This document shows positions 15,906-24,459 of a stretch of 64,000 bases of DNA, in pieces (within the stretch, counting starts at the first letter, position 1; the number at the start of each line of letters is the position of its first letter). The position numbers and the translations under genes were made by a program. Below the pieces are notes generated by a model. The model was not told the DNA's origin. It did not search any database and worked only from the letters and a program-made list of their open reading frames with translations. The stretch comes from JBAXZR01 sp041670165 (GTDB lineage: Bacteria; Bacillota; Clostridia; Christensenellales; UBA1242): NCBI GenBank assembly GCA_041670165.1, contig JBAXZR010000001.1:60420-124419 (forward strand), written 5' to 3'.

Positions 15906-17528
15906 ATGAGTTCTTTAAACGAAATTCCTAGAGGTCAACTCCCAATGATCGTTTTATCAACACTTGTTAGTGGCGACAAATATGGTCTTGAAATTATTAG
16001 TGGAGTTGAAGAAAAGACAAATGGTGCACTTATCATAAAACAACCAAGTCTATATAGTGCCCTAAAGAGAATGGAAGAGAACTCCCTTATTACATCTTAT
16101 TGGCAAAACAGCACAATTGGTGGAAGAAGACATTATTATGCAATTACAGATTCAGGTAAAGAACAACTATTAAAGTGGCAAGATTCAACTGAAAACAATA
16201 ATAGCTTCATGAAAAGTGCAATGAATCAAGTTAAAAATGATAACAATATTCAAAAAGAGCCTGTGCTTGAAAACACAAATGACACAACAAACGAAATTCA
16301 AAAAGCAGAATCAATATTAAATAGTGCCTTAATTGAAAAACAAAAAGAGATTGAAACATTGAGTGCAAAAGTTGAAAATTCTTTGATTAATGCTAATGAA
16401 ACAACAAATTGTGATGAAAAAAATGTTTCTATTGAAAACAAAATGCCCGATATTATTGTCCCAAATTTAACTAACACCAATCAAAATTTACCTATTGACG
16501 AAAAAAAACAGATTAAACCAGTTTATGTTCAGAATAATTTGTTCGATAATAATTCTAAAATTGCTGAACCTATTGATTTTGAAAACTGCGAAATTAAAAA
16601 AACAAAAGATAAAGCTCTTGCAAAATCTTCAACAAAAATTAAAAAAGAATCATTTAATATTGATAAAGAATTGGAAAAAATAATAACAAGACCAAAAAGT
16701 TTTTTTGAGACCATTCATGAACACCAAACTGTCATAGATAACACAGAAAATGATTTGTCAATAAAAAAAGATGGTGATGAAATTGAAGAAAAAATTGAAA
16801 CCAAAAATACTTTTTCTGAAAATGAAATCAATGAACAAAAATTCTCTTCTTTTGTAACAGAAAGGCTTGCTGAGGATAAATTTTTTAGAGTAAAAAAAAT
16901 TCAACCTCCAATTTTTGATATACGAACACCAACCAAATTTGTTAATGAAAAAACAAAAATAGAAATTTCAGATCCTGCACTACTTCAAGTTATTCAAAGC
17001 GACAAAGAAATTGATAGACTTGAAATGTACTTGAAAGCGAAAAATGTTCAAATCAAGAAGTATACAAAATTTGCAAGTAAAAATTGTACTCAGATCAAAA
17101 AAATTAATTTTTATAAAAACAACTTTCTTGTTAGTTTATTCACAATTGTTTTGTCATTAATTATGTTTAGTGTACTCGTTTTTTCTCTTAAAAAATGGTT
17201 TGTTATAAGCAAAATAGAATCAATCATTAGTTTTACTATAATTACTCTTGTTTTGATTTATTTAGCATTGAATTTTATTTTAATGTTTATAAAACGACAA
17301 CTTGTTGTTTATATCCCAAGAAAATTAATTTGTAAAAAAATATATTTTTTGTCATATATACTTTTATGTTTAGCATGTTTTTCAATTTTTCTTCTGATGT
17401 TTTCATTTGATATCAAAATTATAGATTTAATCTATAAAATGCTTTTAACAACATCAATTTTATTATTATATCCTTTTTCTTTTCTTTCTCAAAAAATTGT
17501 TAATAAAATATATATGAACAAAATGTAA
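15906..17528 (+). CDS. PadR-type winged-helix regulator fused to a four-helix membrane domain
   Basis: 540 residues. The first ~95 are a PadR-type winged helix: QLPMIVLSTLVSGDKYGLEIISGVEE, QPSLYSALKRMEENSLITSYW and GGRRHYYAITDSGKEQLLKW. Then comes about 300 residues of low-complexity, Asn/Lys/Glu-rich linker. The C-terminus has four hydrophobic segments (about residues 405-427, 440-462, 483-505 and 510-532). Ordinary PadR proteins are 100-200 residues and soluble, so this would be a membrane-tethered regulator. The start is ATG 15906, with CGGAGG 7 nt upstream; the frame is open back to 15801. It lies directly upstream of an ABC exporter pair, the usual target of PadR regulators. Confidence 0.85.
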   Translation: MSSLNEIPRGQLPMIVLSTLVSGDKYGLEIISGVEEKTNGALIIKQPSLYSALKRMEENSLITSYWQNSTIGGRRHYYAITDSGKEQLLKWQDSTENNNSFMKSAMNQVKNDNNIQKEPVLENTNDTTNEIQKAESILNSALIEKQKEIETLSAKVENSLINANETTNCDEKNVSIENKMPDIIVPNLTNTNQNLPIDEKKQIKPVYVQNNLFDNNSKIAEPIDFENCEIKKTKDKALAKSSTKIKKESFNIDKELEKIITRPKSFFETIHEHQTVIDNTENDLSIKKDGDEIEEKIETKNTFSENEINEQKFSSFVTERLAEDKFFRVKKIQPPIFDIRTPTKFVNEKTKIEISDPALLQVIQSDKEIDRLEMYLKAKNVQIKKYTKFASKNCTQIKKINFYKNNFLVSLFTIVLSLIMFSVLVFSLKKWFVISKIESIISFTIITLVLIYLALNFILMFIKRQLVVYIPRKLICKKIYFLSYILLCLACFSIFLLMFSFDIKIIDLIYKMLLTTSILLLYPFSFLSQKIVNKIYMNKM

Positions 17529-17547
17529 AATTTAACAAATTTCTTTA

Positions 17548-17576
17548 TGGACTTTTGCATGAATTTTGTGTATAAT
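17548..17576 (+). promoter_or_regulatory. Promoter of the ABC transporter pair
   Basis: TGGACT (17548-17553), 17 nt, TATAAT (17571-17576). The ribosome site GGAGG follows within 7 nt, so the transcript would begin at its Shine-Dalgarno sequence, as for serS. Confidence 0.6.
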
Positions 17577-17600
17577 TTACTTGGAGGAAATCTTAAAGAA

Positions 17601-18533
17601 ATGTTTCCAGTTTTAGAAGTAATTAATATAACAAAAGCATATGGCTCAAGAGTTGTTGTTGACAATGTTTCTTTTTCTATAAACTCTGGGGAAATTTTAG
17701 GTTTCATAGGTCCAAATGGTGCTGGCAAAAGTACTGTAATAAAAATGATTACTGGTCTTGCTTCAATTGATTCTGGAGAAATTTTTATAAGCGGTCGTTC
17801 CGTTAAAAAGAATTTTGAAAAAGCAATAGAAAATGTTGGTGCAATAATTGAATCACCTGATCTATACAAGCATATGTCTGGATACCAAAATTTAAAGTTT
17901 TTTGCAAAACTATCAAACAAACCAATTAATAAATCAAAGATATTAAGTACAGCAAAACTAGTTGGTCTTGATAACAGAATTTATGATAAATTTGGAAAAT
18001 ATTCTCTTGGTATGAAACAAAGACTAGGCATTGCTCAAGCAATTTTGCATAATCCCAAATTGATTATTCTTGATGAACCAACAAATGGTCTTGATGCTCA
18101 AGGCATTGTTGAAATGAGATTGTTTTTAAAAAGTCTTGCTCGTGAAGAACAAGTTGCAATTTTGATTTCTAGCCATATTTTATCTGAACTAGAAAATCTT
18201 TGCGACAATTTTGCAATAATTAATAATGGAAGAATTGTTGAATTTAAATCAATTGAAGATATATCCAATCAAAATAAAGATCCAAACTATTTTATAAAAG
18301 TATCCTACCCTAACTTTGCTGGAAAGCTTATTATTCAATCTTTAAATATTGATGCAAAACTTGCTGGAAACAAAGTTTTACTTAAAATTGAAGATTCTCA
18401 AATACCTGAAATTTTTAAATTGTTAATTAAAAATGGAATTGATATATTTGGAGCAGACAAAATTCATAAATCACTTGAAAATGTTTTTATGGATATTGTA
18501 AAAAGCAAAAATTCTGGAACTAGTGTTATATAA
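17601..18533 (+). CDS. ABC transporter ATP-binding protein (BcrA/drug-export type)
   Basis: 310-residue ATPase. Walker A is GFIGPNGAGKSTVIKMITGL, the signature is KYSLGMKQRLGIAQAI, Walker B is KLIILDEPTNGLDAQG and the switch histidine is in ISSHILSELE. After the ATPase core (about residue 215) it has an accessory C-terminal domain of about 90 residues, as in BcrA-type exporters. The start is taken at ATG 17601; GGAGG is 13 nt away, longer than ideal, but no better in-frame start exists. It is 11 bp from the permease gene and follows the membrane PadR-type gene. The substrate is unknown. Confidence 0.9.
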   Translation: MFPVLEVINITKAYGSRVVVDNVSFSINSGEILGFIGPNGAGKSTVIKMITGLASIDSGEIFISGRSVKKNFEKAIENVGAIIESPDLYKHMSGYQNLKFFAKLSNKPINKSKILSTAKLVGLDNRIYDKFGKYSLGMKQRLGIAQAILHNPKLIILDEPTNGLDAQGIVEMRLFLKSLAREEQVAILISSHILSELENLCDNFAIINNGRIVEFKSIEDISNQNKDPNYFIKVSYPNFAGKLIIQSLNIDAKLAGNKVLLKIEDSQIPEIFKLLIKNGIDIFGADKIHKSLENVFMDIVKSKNSGTSVI

Positions 18534-18544
18534 AGGAGCGAAAT

Positions 18545-20278
18545 TTGAAAGTTTTAAAATTGTCATTTGCTGAATTTTTTAAGGCAATTAAGAAACAAGG
18601 CATTTTGGGTATGATTGCAATTCTTGCAGTAGTTCTTACTGTATGCGGTCTTATATACAAGCCAAAACCAAAAGATGATTTTAGAATTCAAATTGTTAAA
18701 GATAACACCGCAATTATGCTTGGAGAATTTAATAACAACGAATTGTACAAACCATATTATGATAATTTACTTCAAGAATCTATTGACAGAATTAATTATT
18801 ACAAAAACAACGATATTAATCAAAAAGCAATGTTAATTGCAAGATTGGAAGAAATTAAAGACAAAATTTTGACATTAGGACAAATTTGTGATTCAGCCAT
18901 ATTTGATAAGACTTCTGCAAATCAAACTGTTTTGGCTTTAAGAACTCTTCTTGTAAACTTGAATTCAACATTCGAAACATATTTTAATCCTTCTTATATT
19001 TCAACTTATGCAAATTCCGAGAAAAAAACAGAAATGATTTCTCTTGTTGACTCTGCTATAAACATAATTCCCGTAACACTTCCAGAAACTACAGCCCAAA
19101 CTTGGTATGTTTCCACTAGAACTGCAATTCGTAACAAGGATTTGCACACAAAGCTTTCTTCTTTTATTAATTCCATGTCAGTGATTCCAGTAGATGAAAG
19201 TGAACTTGATGACATATTGACTATTATAGCAAGTTTCAATTCTGGCTGGAAAACTGAAATTTCAAACCAAATTAATAATTTTATGATTGAAAATCCAAGT
19301 AACAATCAATTTAGTGTAAAAAGTAATTTGAATAGACTATTTACAAATTATGTTACAGCAATTAAAAGTGCTGTATCCTATGCAAACACTGCCCTATTAA
19401 TTGAATTATCTAATGGTAAACCTGACATTGAACTTCAAAATTACATTGGTTTTGATACTTATAATTCTTACATTCAAAAAACAGAGTTTCAAAAAGCAAA
19501 CTACTATTTGATTAACAAAACATATTCAATAGATGTTCAAGATACAGTACCTTTTAATTACTCATCATCATTTAGTGAAAACGCATTTGATTTTGCTTTT
19601 TTTGCAACTGAAATATGTTGTGCTGTAATTCTGATTTTTTCTGTCTTTTTTGCTTCTGGAATGGTTGCAGGTGAACAAGCTTCAGGAACAATGAAAATGC
19701 TTGCTATAAGACCATTTTCTCGTAGAAAAATAATATTAAGTAAAATTAAAGCAACCATGGGAATTTCTGTAACATTTATTATTCTTGCGTTTGTAACGGC
19801 ACTTGGCATAGGATTCAATTTGTTTGGAGTGTCATTAAATCCTTTTTTGGTTGTGTTTAACAGCACAAGTACAATTTTGTTATCACCTATTCTTTTATCG
19901 TTGATTTATATAATTTGTGCAACTATCAAAATTTATATATTTGTTAATTTTGCAATCTTTCTTTCTGTAACAACAAGATCAACAACTGGCTCTGTCATCA
20001 TTTCATTTGTTGCTTACATACTTACACTTGTGCTAAATACAACACTTTCCATTTATCCAATATATAGTTATTTGCCTTTTGCAAGTTTTGATTTGTTTAA
20101 ATTTTTTGGTGGTGGTTCAATCGCAACAGGTTTGTCTAGCGGAAATTTGATATCGATTTTCTCTTCTCCAGTTTTGAATAATTCAAACTTTTATATAAGT
20201 ATTACAGTGTCTTTGGGAATTGCATTAATATTTAAACTTTTTTCAATTGCTTCATTTAAAAGAAGAGATATAGCTTAG
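18545..20278 (+). CDS. ABC-2 type transporter permease with a large extracytoplasmic domain
   Basis: 577 residues beginning at a TTG codon with GGAGCG 8 nt upstream. TM1 (about residues 20-38) is followed by about 310 residues of predicted external domain, then a cluster of about five or six membrane segments from residue 350 to the C-terminus. The motif GEQASGTMKMLAIRPFSRRKI after TM2 is typical of ABC-2 permeases that pair with BcrA-like ATPases. A homodimer with the upstream ATPase would form a complete exporter. The large external domain resembles those in exporters of peptides or membrane-active compounds, but the substrate cannot be inferred. Confidence 0.88.
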   Translation: MKVLKLSFAEFFKAIKKQGILGMIAILAVVLTVCGLIYKPKPKDDFRIQIVKDNTAIMLGEFNNNELYKPYYDNLLQESIDRINYYKNNDINQKAMLIARLEEIKDKILTLGQICDSAIFDKTSANQTVLALRTLLVNLNSTFETYFNPSYISTYANSEKKTEMISLVDSAINIIPVTLPETTAQTWYVSTRTAIRNKDLHTKLSSFINSMSVIPVDESELDDILTIIASFNSGWKTEISNQINNFMIENPSNNQFSVKSNLNRLFTNYVTAIKSAVSYANTALLIELSNGKPDIELQNYIGFDTYNSYIQKTEFQKANYYLINKTYSIDVQDTVPFNYSSSFSENAFDFAFFATEICCAVILIFSVFFASGMVAGEQASGTMKMLAIRPFSRRKIILSKIKATMGISVTFIILAFVTALGIGFNLFGVSLNPFLVVFNSTSTILLSPILLSLIYIICATIKIYIFVNFAIFLSVTTRSTTGSVIISFVAYILTLVLNTTLSIYPIYSYLPFASFDLFKFFGGGSIATGLSSGNLISIFSSPVLNNSNFYISITVSLGIALIFKLFSIASFKRRDIA

Positions 20279-20306
20279 TTAACAAAATTATTTATATAAA
20301 TTATTT

Positions 20307-20345
20307 AAAGACTATTGAAATTTAAAATTATTAATAGTCTTTTTT
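20307..20345 (+). terminator. Terminator of the PadR-ABC operon
   Basis: AAAGACTATT (20307-20316) pairs with AATAGTCTTT (20333-20342), followed by a T-run to 20345, 28 nt after the permease stop codon. Confidence 0.85.
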
Positions 20346-20679
20346 GATTTAATAATTGCTATATTTTGAACATAGAAAAATTGAATATCTCAAATATAAT
20401 CATATTGAAGTTAATTATTTATAAGATTTTTGATTTGATAAATGAATAAACTCATTGAAAAATTACAAAATATCACAAATTAATGACTTATAAAAAATTG
20501 CTTGCAAAAAAATAATTTAATAATAAAAATATTAATTAAAAACATAAGATATATATTTTAAAACATTCAAAAGACTTTAGACTTTGAACAATTTATGTTT
20601 AAAACTCAAATCTATTTCCACTAAGATAAATTGTTAAATTTTATTAAATAATAATAGAACCCTTCTAAATAATATAATA
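20346..20679. other. AT-rich spacer between the exporter operon and rnhA
   Basis: About 330 bp without a recognisable gene, RNA or repeat. Convergent transcripts meet here. Only a weak AGAA-GGG-TTCT hairpin near 20655-20670 might end the rnhA mRNA. Confidence 0.5.
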
Positions 20680-21135
20680 TTAATTTGATTGTTTAATTTG
20701 TTTGATTTTTTCAACTTCTGTTCTAGCCATTTCATCGCACAAATTGTTTAATTCATTGGTTGAATGCCCTTTTACCTTGTTCCAAGTGGTTTTATGTGGC
20801 TCTAAAAGAACTAGTAATTTTTCCCATAAATCTTTGTTTGATACTGGCTTTTTATCAGCAGTTTGCCAATTGTTAATTTGCCAAGAATAAATCCAATTTT
20901 TTTGAAAAGCATTTATAACATAAGCTGAATCGCTAAAAATTTCAATTGAGCAAGGTTCTTTCAAAACATTTAAAGCTGAAATAACAGCCATTAATTCCAT
21001 ACGATTATTAGTTGTTAATTCTTCTCCACCTGATATTTTTTTTTGAATATTATTAAAAATTAAAACTGCCCCCCAGCCACCAACACCGGGATTTACTGAA
21101 CAAGCACCGTCTGTGTATATTTGTATTTTTTTCAT
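20680..21135 (-). CDS. rnhA: Ribonuclease HI
   Basis: 151-residue RNase HI that cleaves RNA in RNA-DNA hybrids. The DEDD active site is complete: Asp in IYTDGACSVNPG, Glu in NNRMELMAVI, Asp in IFSDSAYVINA and Asp in LCDEMARTEVEK. The handle region WIYSWQINNWQT and WNKVKGHSTNELNN are typical. A longer frame gives 8 extra residues, but they would overlap the -10 box, so the start is ATG 21135. That ATG lacks a ribosome site and is 6 nt from TATAAT, implying a leaderless mRNA. Confidence 0.97.
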   Translation of the reverse strand: MKKIQIYTDGACSVNPGVGGWGAVLIFNNIQKKISGGEELTTNNRMELMAVISALNVLKEPCSIEIFSDSAYVINAFQKNWIYSWQINNWQTADKKPVSNKDLWEKLLVLLEPHKTTWNKVKGHSTNELNNLCDEMARTEVEKIKQIKQSN

Positions 21136-21141
21136 AGTTTG

Positions 21142-21169
21142 ATTATAACACAAACACATTATTAATCAA
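21142..21169 (-). promoter_or_regulatory. Leaderless promoter of rnhA
   Basis: Minus strand: TTGATT (21169-21164), 16 nt, TATAAT (21147-21142), then 6 nt and the ATG at 21135. Confidence 0.8.
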
Positions 21170-21306
21170 ATTAATTTGGTTATCTATTCTTAAAATTATA
21201 TATAATCGATGTCAACACTCTACTGTTTAAAAATCTATTTTTTATGTTAAGAATAAATTTATGTTAGCTATTAACAAAAAGAATTGTAGTGAAATTAAAT
21301 TAGTAA

Positions 21307-21335
21307 TTGACTAATTATTCATTCTATTATATAAT
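21307..21335 (+). promoter_or_regulatory. tRNA-Trp promoter
   Basis: TTGACT (21307-21312), 17 nt, TATAAT (21330-21335). The predicted start at about 21342 is 6 nt before the mature 5' end, so a very short 5' leader is removed by RNase P. Confidence 0.85.
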
Positions 21336-21347
21336 CCAACTGTTCTT

Positions 21348-21422
21348 AGGGGAGTGGCTCAACGGTAGAGTAGTGGTCTCCAAAACCATTGGTTGCGAGT
21401 TCGAATCTCTCCTCCCCTGCCA
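21348..21422 (+). tRNA. trnW: tRNA-Trp (anticodon CCA)
   Basis: 75-nt cloverleaf including an encoded CCA tail. The acceptor stem pairs AGGGGAG with CTCCCCT and the discriminator is G, as in bacterial tRNA-Trp. The D-arm is TGGCTCAACGGTAGAGTA. The anticodon stem GTGGT/ACCAT encloses the loop CTCCAAA with anticodon CCA. The T-arm contains GCGAGTTCGAATCTCTC. It is a single tRNA gene with its own promoter and terminator. A 65-codon frame across it is spurious. Confidence 0.97.
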
Positions 21423-21429
21423 CATTTAT

Positions 21430-21467
21430 GCCGTAAGATTTGTTTATAGCAAATTTTACGGCTTTTT
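21430..21467 (+). terminator. tRNA-Trp terminator
   Basis: GCCGTAA (21430-21436) pairs with TTACGGC (21456-21462), with a further partial TTTG/CAAA stem inside and TTTTT directly after. Confidence 0.92.
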
Positions 21468-21571
21468 CTTATTTTATGACTTAAAGATAATAATATTTTT
21501 ATAAATAAAAAATTTAATTTATATAAAATTTTATGCTATAATGCTAATATATTTTTTTTAGGGAGTAAAAA

Positions 21572-22189
21572 ATGGATATTAACGAACTAATTGAAAGTAA
21601 AAAAAATGTTAAAGAGTCTGCTGAAAACTTAAATAAAGATGAAATTGGATTCCTTGTAAACTTGTTACAAGAAAAAGATAACGAAATTCGTTATTCAGCT
21701 TTTTTACTTTTGCAAGAAAGAAGTAAATACAGCCCTGATGTCTACCCTTTTTGGCAAATTTTAGCAAGTAAAATTTGTGATGAAAATTCGTATCAACGAA
21801 GCATAGGTATCATGTTAATTTCTGAAAATGTCAGATGGGATACAAAAAATAAATTTGTAGAAATATTTGATGAATACATATCTCATTGTAATGATGAAAA
21901 GTTTATAACTTCAAGACAAACAATTCAAAGTATCAATAGTTGGGTAAAGTACTCTCCAAATCTTCTTGAAAAAACTGTAAACTTTTTAGTTTCAATTGAT
22001 ATAAATGCTTTAAAAGAAACTCAAAAAAAATTAATACTTATTGATATTGTTAATGCACTAATCTCAATTCGATTAGTTAAGAATATTGGCGAAATTGATG
22101 AATATATAAACAATGCATTAACAGGTGGAATCCTTGATAAAACTGCAATTAAAAATTTTGAAAAATTACTACATAAGAAAGAAGAATAA
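21572..22189 (+). CDS. Unknown helical, HEAT-repeat-like protein
   Basis: 205 residues, soluble and almost entirely helical in character. The spacing of hydrophobic helices (LVNLLQEKDNEIRYSAFLLLQERS, then FWQILASKICDENSYQRSIGIMLISE) resembles HEAT-type repeats, as found in DNA alkylation repair-like scaffolds, but no conserved active residues are seen. The ribosome site AGGGAG is 7 nt before the ATG. An extended -10 box TGCTATAAT lies about 35 nt upstream. A degraded reading frame follows after 1 nt, so this may be the intact half of a former two-gene operon. The function is unknown. Confidence 0.75.
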   Translation: MDINELIESKKNVKESAENLNKDEIGFLVNLLQEKDNEIRYSAFLLLQERSKYSPDVYPFWQILASKICDENSYQRSIGIMLISENVRWDTKNKFVEIFDEYISHCNDEKFITSRQTIQSINSWVKYSPNLLEKTVNFLVSIDINALKETQKKLILIDIVNALISIRLVKNIGEIDEYINNALTGGILDKTAIKNFEKLLHKKEE

Positions 22190-22190
22190 A

Positions 22191-22393
22191 ATGGTTAGAG
22201 AAAATATAAAAATCCAAGTTTGTGAAGGATATAACAATCTTGTTACCGCTCTTTTTGAAAAAAATACCCGATGAAAGCCTATAGGGAAATATAATATTTA
22301 AAGATGTTTCTAAAGAAGGACTTTATTATGGAAATATGCATTTTTCTCGTAGAAAAATTTTAGAATCAATTAGTAACAAACAATTCTTTTAAA
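22191..22393 (+). pseudogene. Probable decayed gene downstream of the helical-repeat gene
   Basis: An ATG 1 nt after the previous stop begins MVRENIKIQVCEGYNNLV and reaches TALFEKNTR before a stop. Skipping one A in the A7 run near 22258 continues as KIPDESL, then a TAG, then GNIIFKDVSKEGLYY and NMHFSRRKILESISNKQFF to a stop at 22393. The continuation has protein-like composition, so a frameshift plus one nonsense codon is the simplest reading. The original function is unrecognised. A chance frame cannot be excluded. Confidence 0.5.
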
Positions 22394-22420
22394 TTTTGTT
22401 TTAATTCAAAAATCACAATT

Positions 22421-22452
22421 AAAAAAGCTTTCACATTTATGAAAGCTTTTTT
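22421..22452. terminator. Bidirectional terminator after rny
   Basis: AAAAAAGCTTTCA and TGAAAGCTTTTTT form a perfect stem around CATTTA. The T-run on the minus strand ends rny, whose stop is 2 nt away, and the other strand serves the convergent remnant. Confidence 0.92.
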
Positions 22453-22453
22453 G

Positions 22454-24046
22454 TTATTTTGCATATTCAACAGATCTAGATTCTCGAATGACATTAACTT
22501 TAATTTGTCCTGGGTAATCCATGCTGTCTTCAATTTTCTTTGCAATCTCTTTTGCAATGAACAAAGCCCCATCATCGCTTACTTCTTCAGGTTTAACAAT
22601 GATTCTGACTTCTCTTCCTGCCTGAATTGCAAAAGACTTTTCAACACCATCAAACCCATTGGCAATTTCTTCCAATTTTTGAAGACGCTTTATGTAATTT
22701 TCAAGGCTTTCTCTTCTTGCACCAGGGCGTGAGCTTGAAATTGCATCGGCAACTTGAACAATAATTGCTTCAAGGCTTCCGTATTCAACATTGCCATGGT
22801 GAGCTTCGATACAATGTACAACCGCTGGAATTTCTTTAAATTTTTTAGCCAAATCCACACCAATAGTAACATGTGTGCCTTCATATTCTTGATCAACTGC
22901 CTTTCCTATGTCGTGAAGTAAACCACCTCGTTTAGCGATTTTTACATCAGCACCAAGTTCTCCAGCAATTAGTCCTGCAATATAACTTGTTTCCAAACTA
23001 TGTTTAAGAACATTTTGACCATAGCTTGAGCGATATTTTAATCTTCCAAGAATTTTTATAAGCTCTGGGTGAATTCCAAAAATTCCTGCTTCTTCTGCGG
23101 CTTTTTCACCAGCTTCTTTAATTGTTATATCCATATCTTTTTGGACTTTTGCAATTATTTCTTCAATTCTTGTTGGATGAATTCTTCCGTCCAAAATAAG
23201 TTTTTCAAGAGAAATTTTTGCAATTTCTCTTCTTACAGGGTCAAAACCAGAAATTGTGATTGCATCAGGTGTGTCATCAATTATCAAATCAACACCTGTT
23301 GCAGCTTCAATTGCACGAATATTTCTACCCTCTCTGCCAATGATTCTGCCTTTCATTTCTTCGCTTGGTATTGCTACTGATGAAACTGTAATTTCACTGC
23401 AATGGTCTGTTGCGCATTTTTGAATTGCAAGACAAACAATTTCTTTTGCCTTTTTGTCGCCTTCTTCTCGTGCTTCATCTTCAATATCACGAACAATCTT
23501 TGCGGCATCTTTTTTGGCATCTTCTGTTAATCTCTTAACAAGTTCAGCTTTTGCCTCTTCTTTTTTCATTCCAGATGCTTTTTCAAGCTCTTCTGTAATT
23601 TTGTTTTTGATTTCTTTTTGTTCATTAATAATTTCAGCAAGTTCATTTTCTTTGTTTTCAATTTTTTGTTTTGACAATTCAATTTGCTCTTGCTTTTTGT
23701 CGATTAATTCTTCTTTTTTTGAAATATTTTCTTCTTTTTGAATTATACGATCTTCGGCTCTTTGAAGCTCAGATTTTCTTTCTTTAACTTCCTTATCAAT
23801 TTCTTGTTTAATTTGTAAGGCTTCGTCTTTCGCTTCTGCAATTGCTTCCTTCTTAACAGTTTTAGCATCTGAATATGCTTGTTCCAATATTTTAACGGCA
23901 TTAGTTCTTGCTTTTCCAAGCTTTGATGAATTCAGGTATTTGCTCAAAGCAATTCCTGCACCAACACCAATAGCAATGGATACAACAATCAGAATAACTA
24001 AAATAGAAGTTGGAACAACTGAAAGTGTACTAACACTATTCACCAT
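22454..24046 (-). CDS. rny: Ribonuclease Y
   Basis: Membrane-anchored endoribonuclease that starts mRNA decay in Firmicutes, 530 residues. The order is: N-terminal membrane helix (about 14-34), a long coiled coil rich in Glu/Lys (about 40-200), a KH domain with [21 protein letters not shown], and an HD domain with the HD pair in [12 protein letters not shown]. The C-terminal sequence [16 protein letters not shown] is the family end. The ATG is preceded by GAGGAGAG. It has its own promoter and a leader of about 210 nt. Confidence 0.98.
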   Translation of the reverse strand: MVNSVSTLSVVPTSILVILIVVSIAIGVGAGIALSKYLNSSKLGKARTNAVKILEQAYSDAKTVKKEAIAEAKDEALQIKQEIDKEVKERKSELQRAEDRIIQKEENISKKEELIDKKQEQIELSKQKIENKENELAEIINEQKEIKNKITEELEKASGMKKEEAKAELVKRLTEDAKKDAAKIVRDIEDEAREEGDKKAKEIVCLAIQKCATDHCSEITVSSVAIPSEEMKGRIIGREGRNIRAIEAATGVDLIIDDTPDAITISGFDPVRREIAKISLEKLILDGRIHPTRIEEIIAKVQKDMDITIKEAGEKAAEEAGIFGIHPELIKILGRLKYRSSYGQNVLKHSLETSYIAGLIAGELGADVKIAKRGGLLHDIGKAVDQEYEGTHVTIGVDLAKKFKEIPAVVHCIEAHHGNVEYGSLEAIIVQVADAISSSRPGARRESLENYIKRLQKLEEIANGFDGVEKSFAIQAGREVRIIVKPEEVSDDGALFIAKEIAKKIEDSMDYPGQIKVNVIRESRSVEYAK

Positions 24047-24294
24047 GTTCTCTCCTCAATATTTATTTGTTAATTCACAAGAATAAAATTTACATAAACC
24101 ATAACAACATAAGTTGGTATGCAACTTTATATAATCTTGTTAGCATTTGCAAACAATGCTTAAACATTTTTAAATATAATATTTGATTTATGAAATTTTT
24201 TAAAAGGCGTCAAAATTAGCTAAATTGCTAATAAAAACACTGCTTTAATTGTAAACTACAATCTTATAATAATCGAATTTTAAAAATAAGTCAA
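24047..24294 (-). promoter_or_regulatory. rny promoter and long 5' leader
   Basis: Minus strand: TTGACT (24294-24289), 17 nt, TATTAT (24271-24266), giving a start near 24259 and a leader of about 210 nt. The leader contains two small hairpins: AGCATT/AATGCT (24142-24160) and AAGTTG/CAACTT (24111-24127). A long leader suggests post-transcriptional control, perhaps RNase Y autoregulation, but no known riboswitch was recognised. Positions 24295-24459 are AT-rich with only a weak terminator-like AAAAGA/TCTTTT stem near 24440-24459 after thiI. Confidence 0.6.
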
Positions 24295-24459
24295 CAAAAA
24301 TAGAAAATTCATATTTATTGTAAAAATTACAATATAATTCCACTTTAAATAGTTTTGAAAAAAATGTATTTTTTTCGATGTAACATTATGGTGAAATAAT
24401 TTGTAATTTACACAATTCGTTAACATTTAATTTTAACAAAAAAAAAGAAAATTCTCTTT

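Noticed and set aside
21307..21504. 65-codon frame over the tRNA-Trp gene
   Set aside because: It coincides with the tRNA and its terminator and has no independent coding signal.
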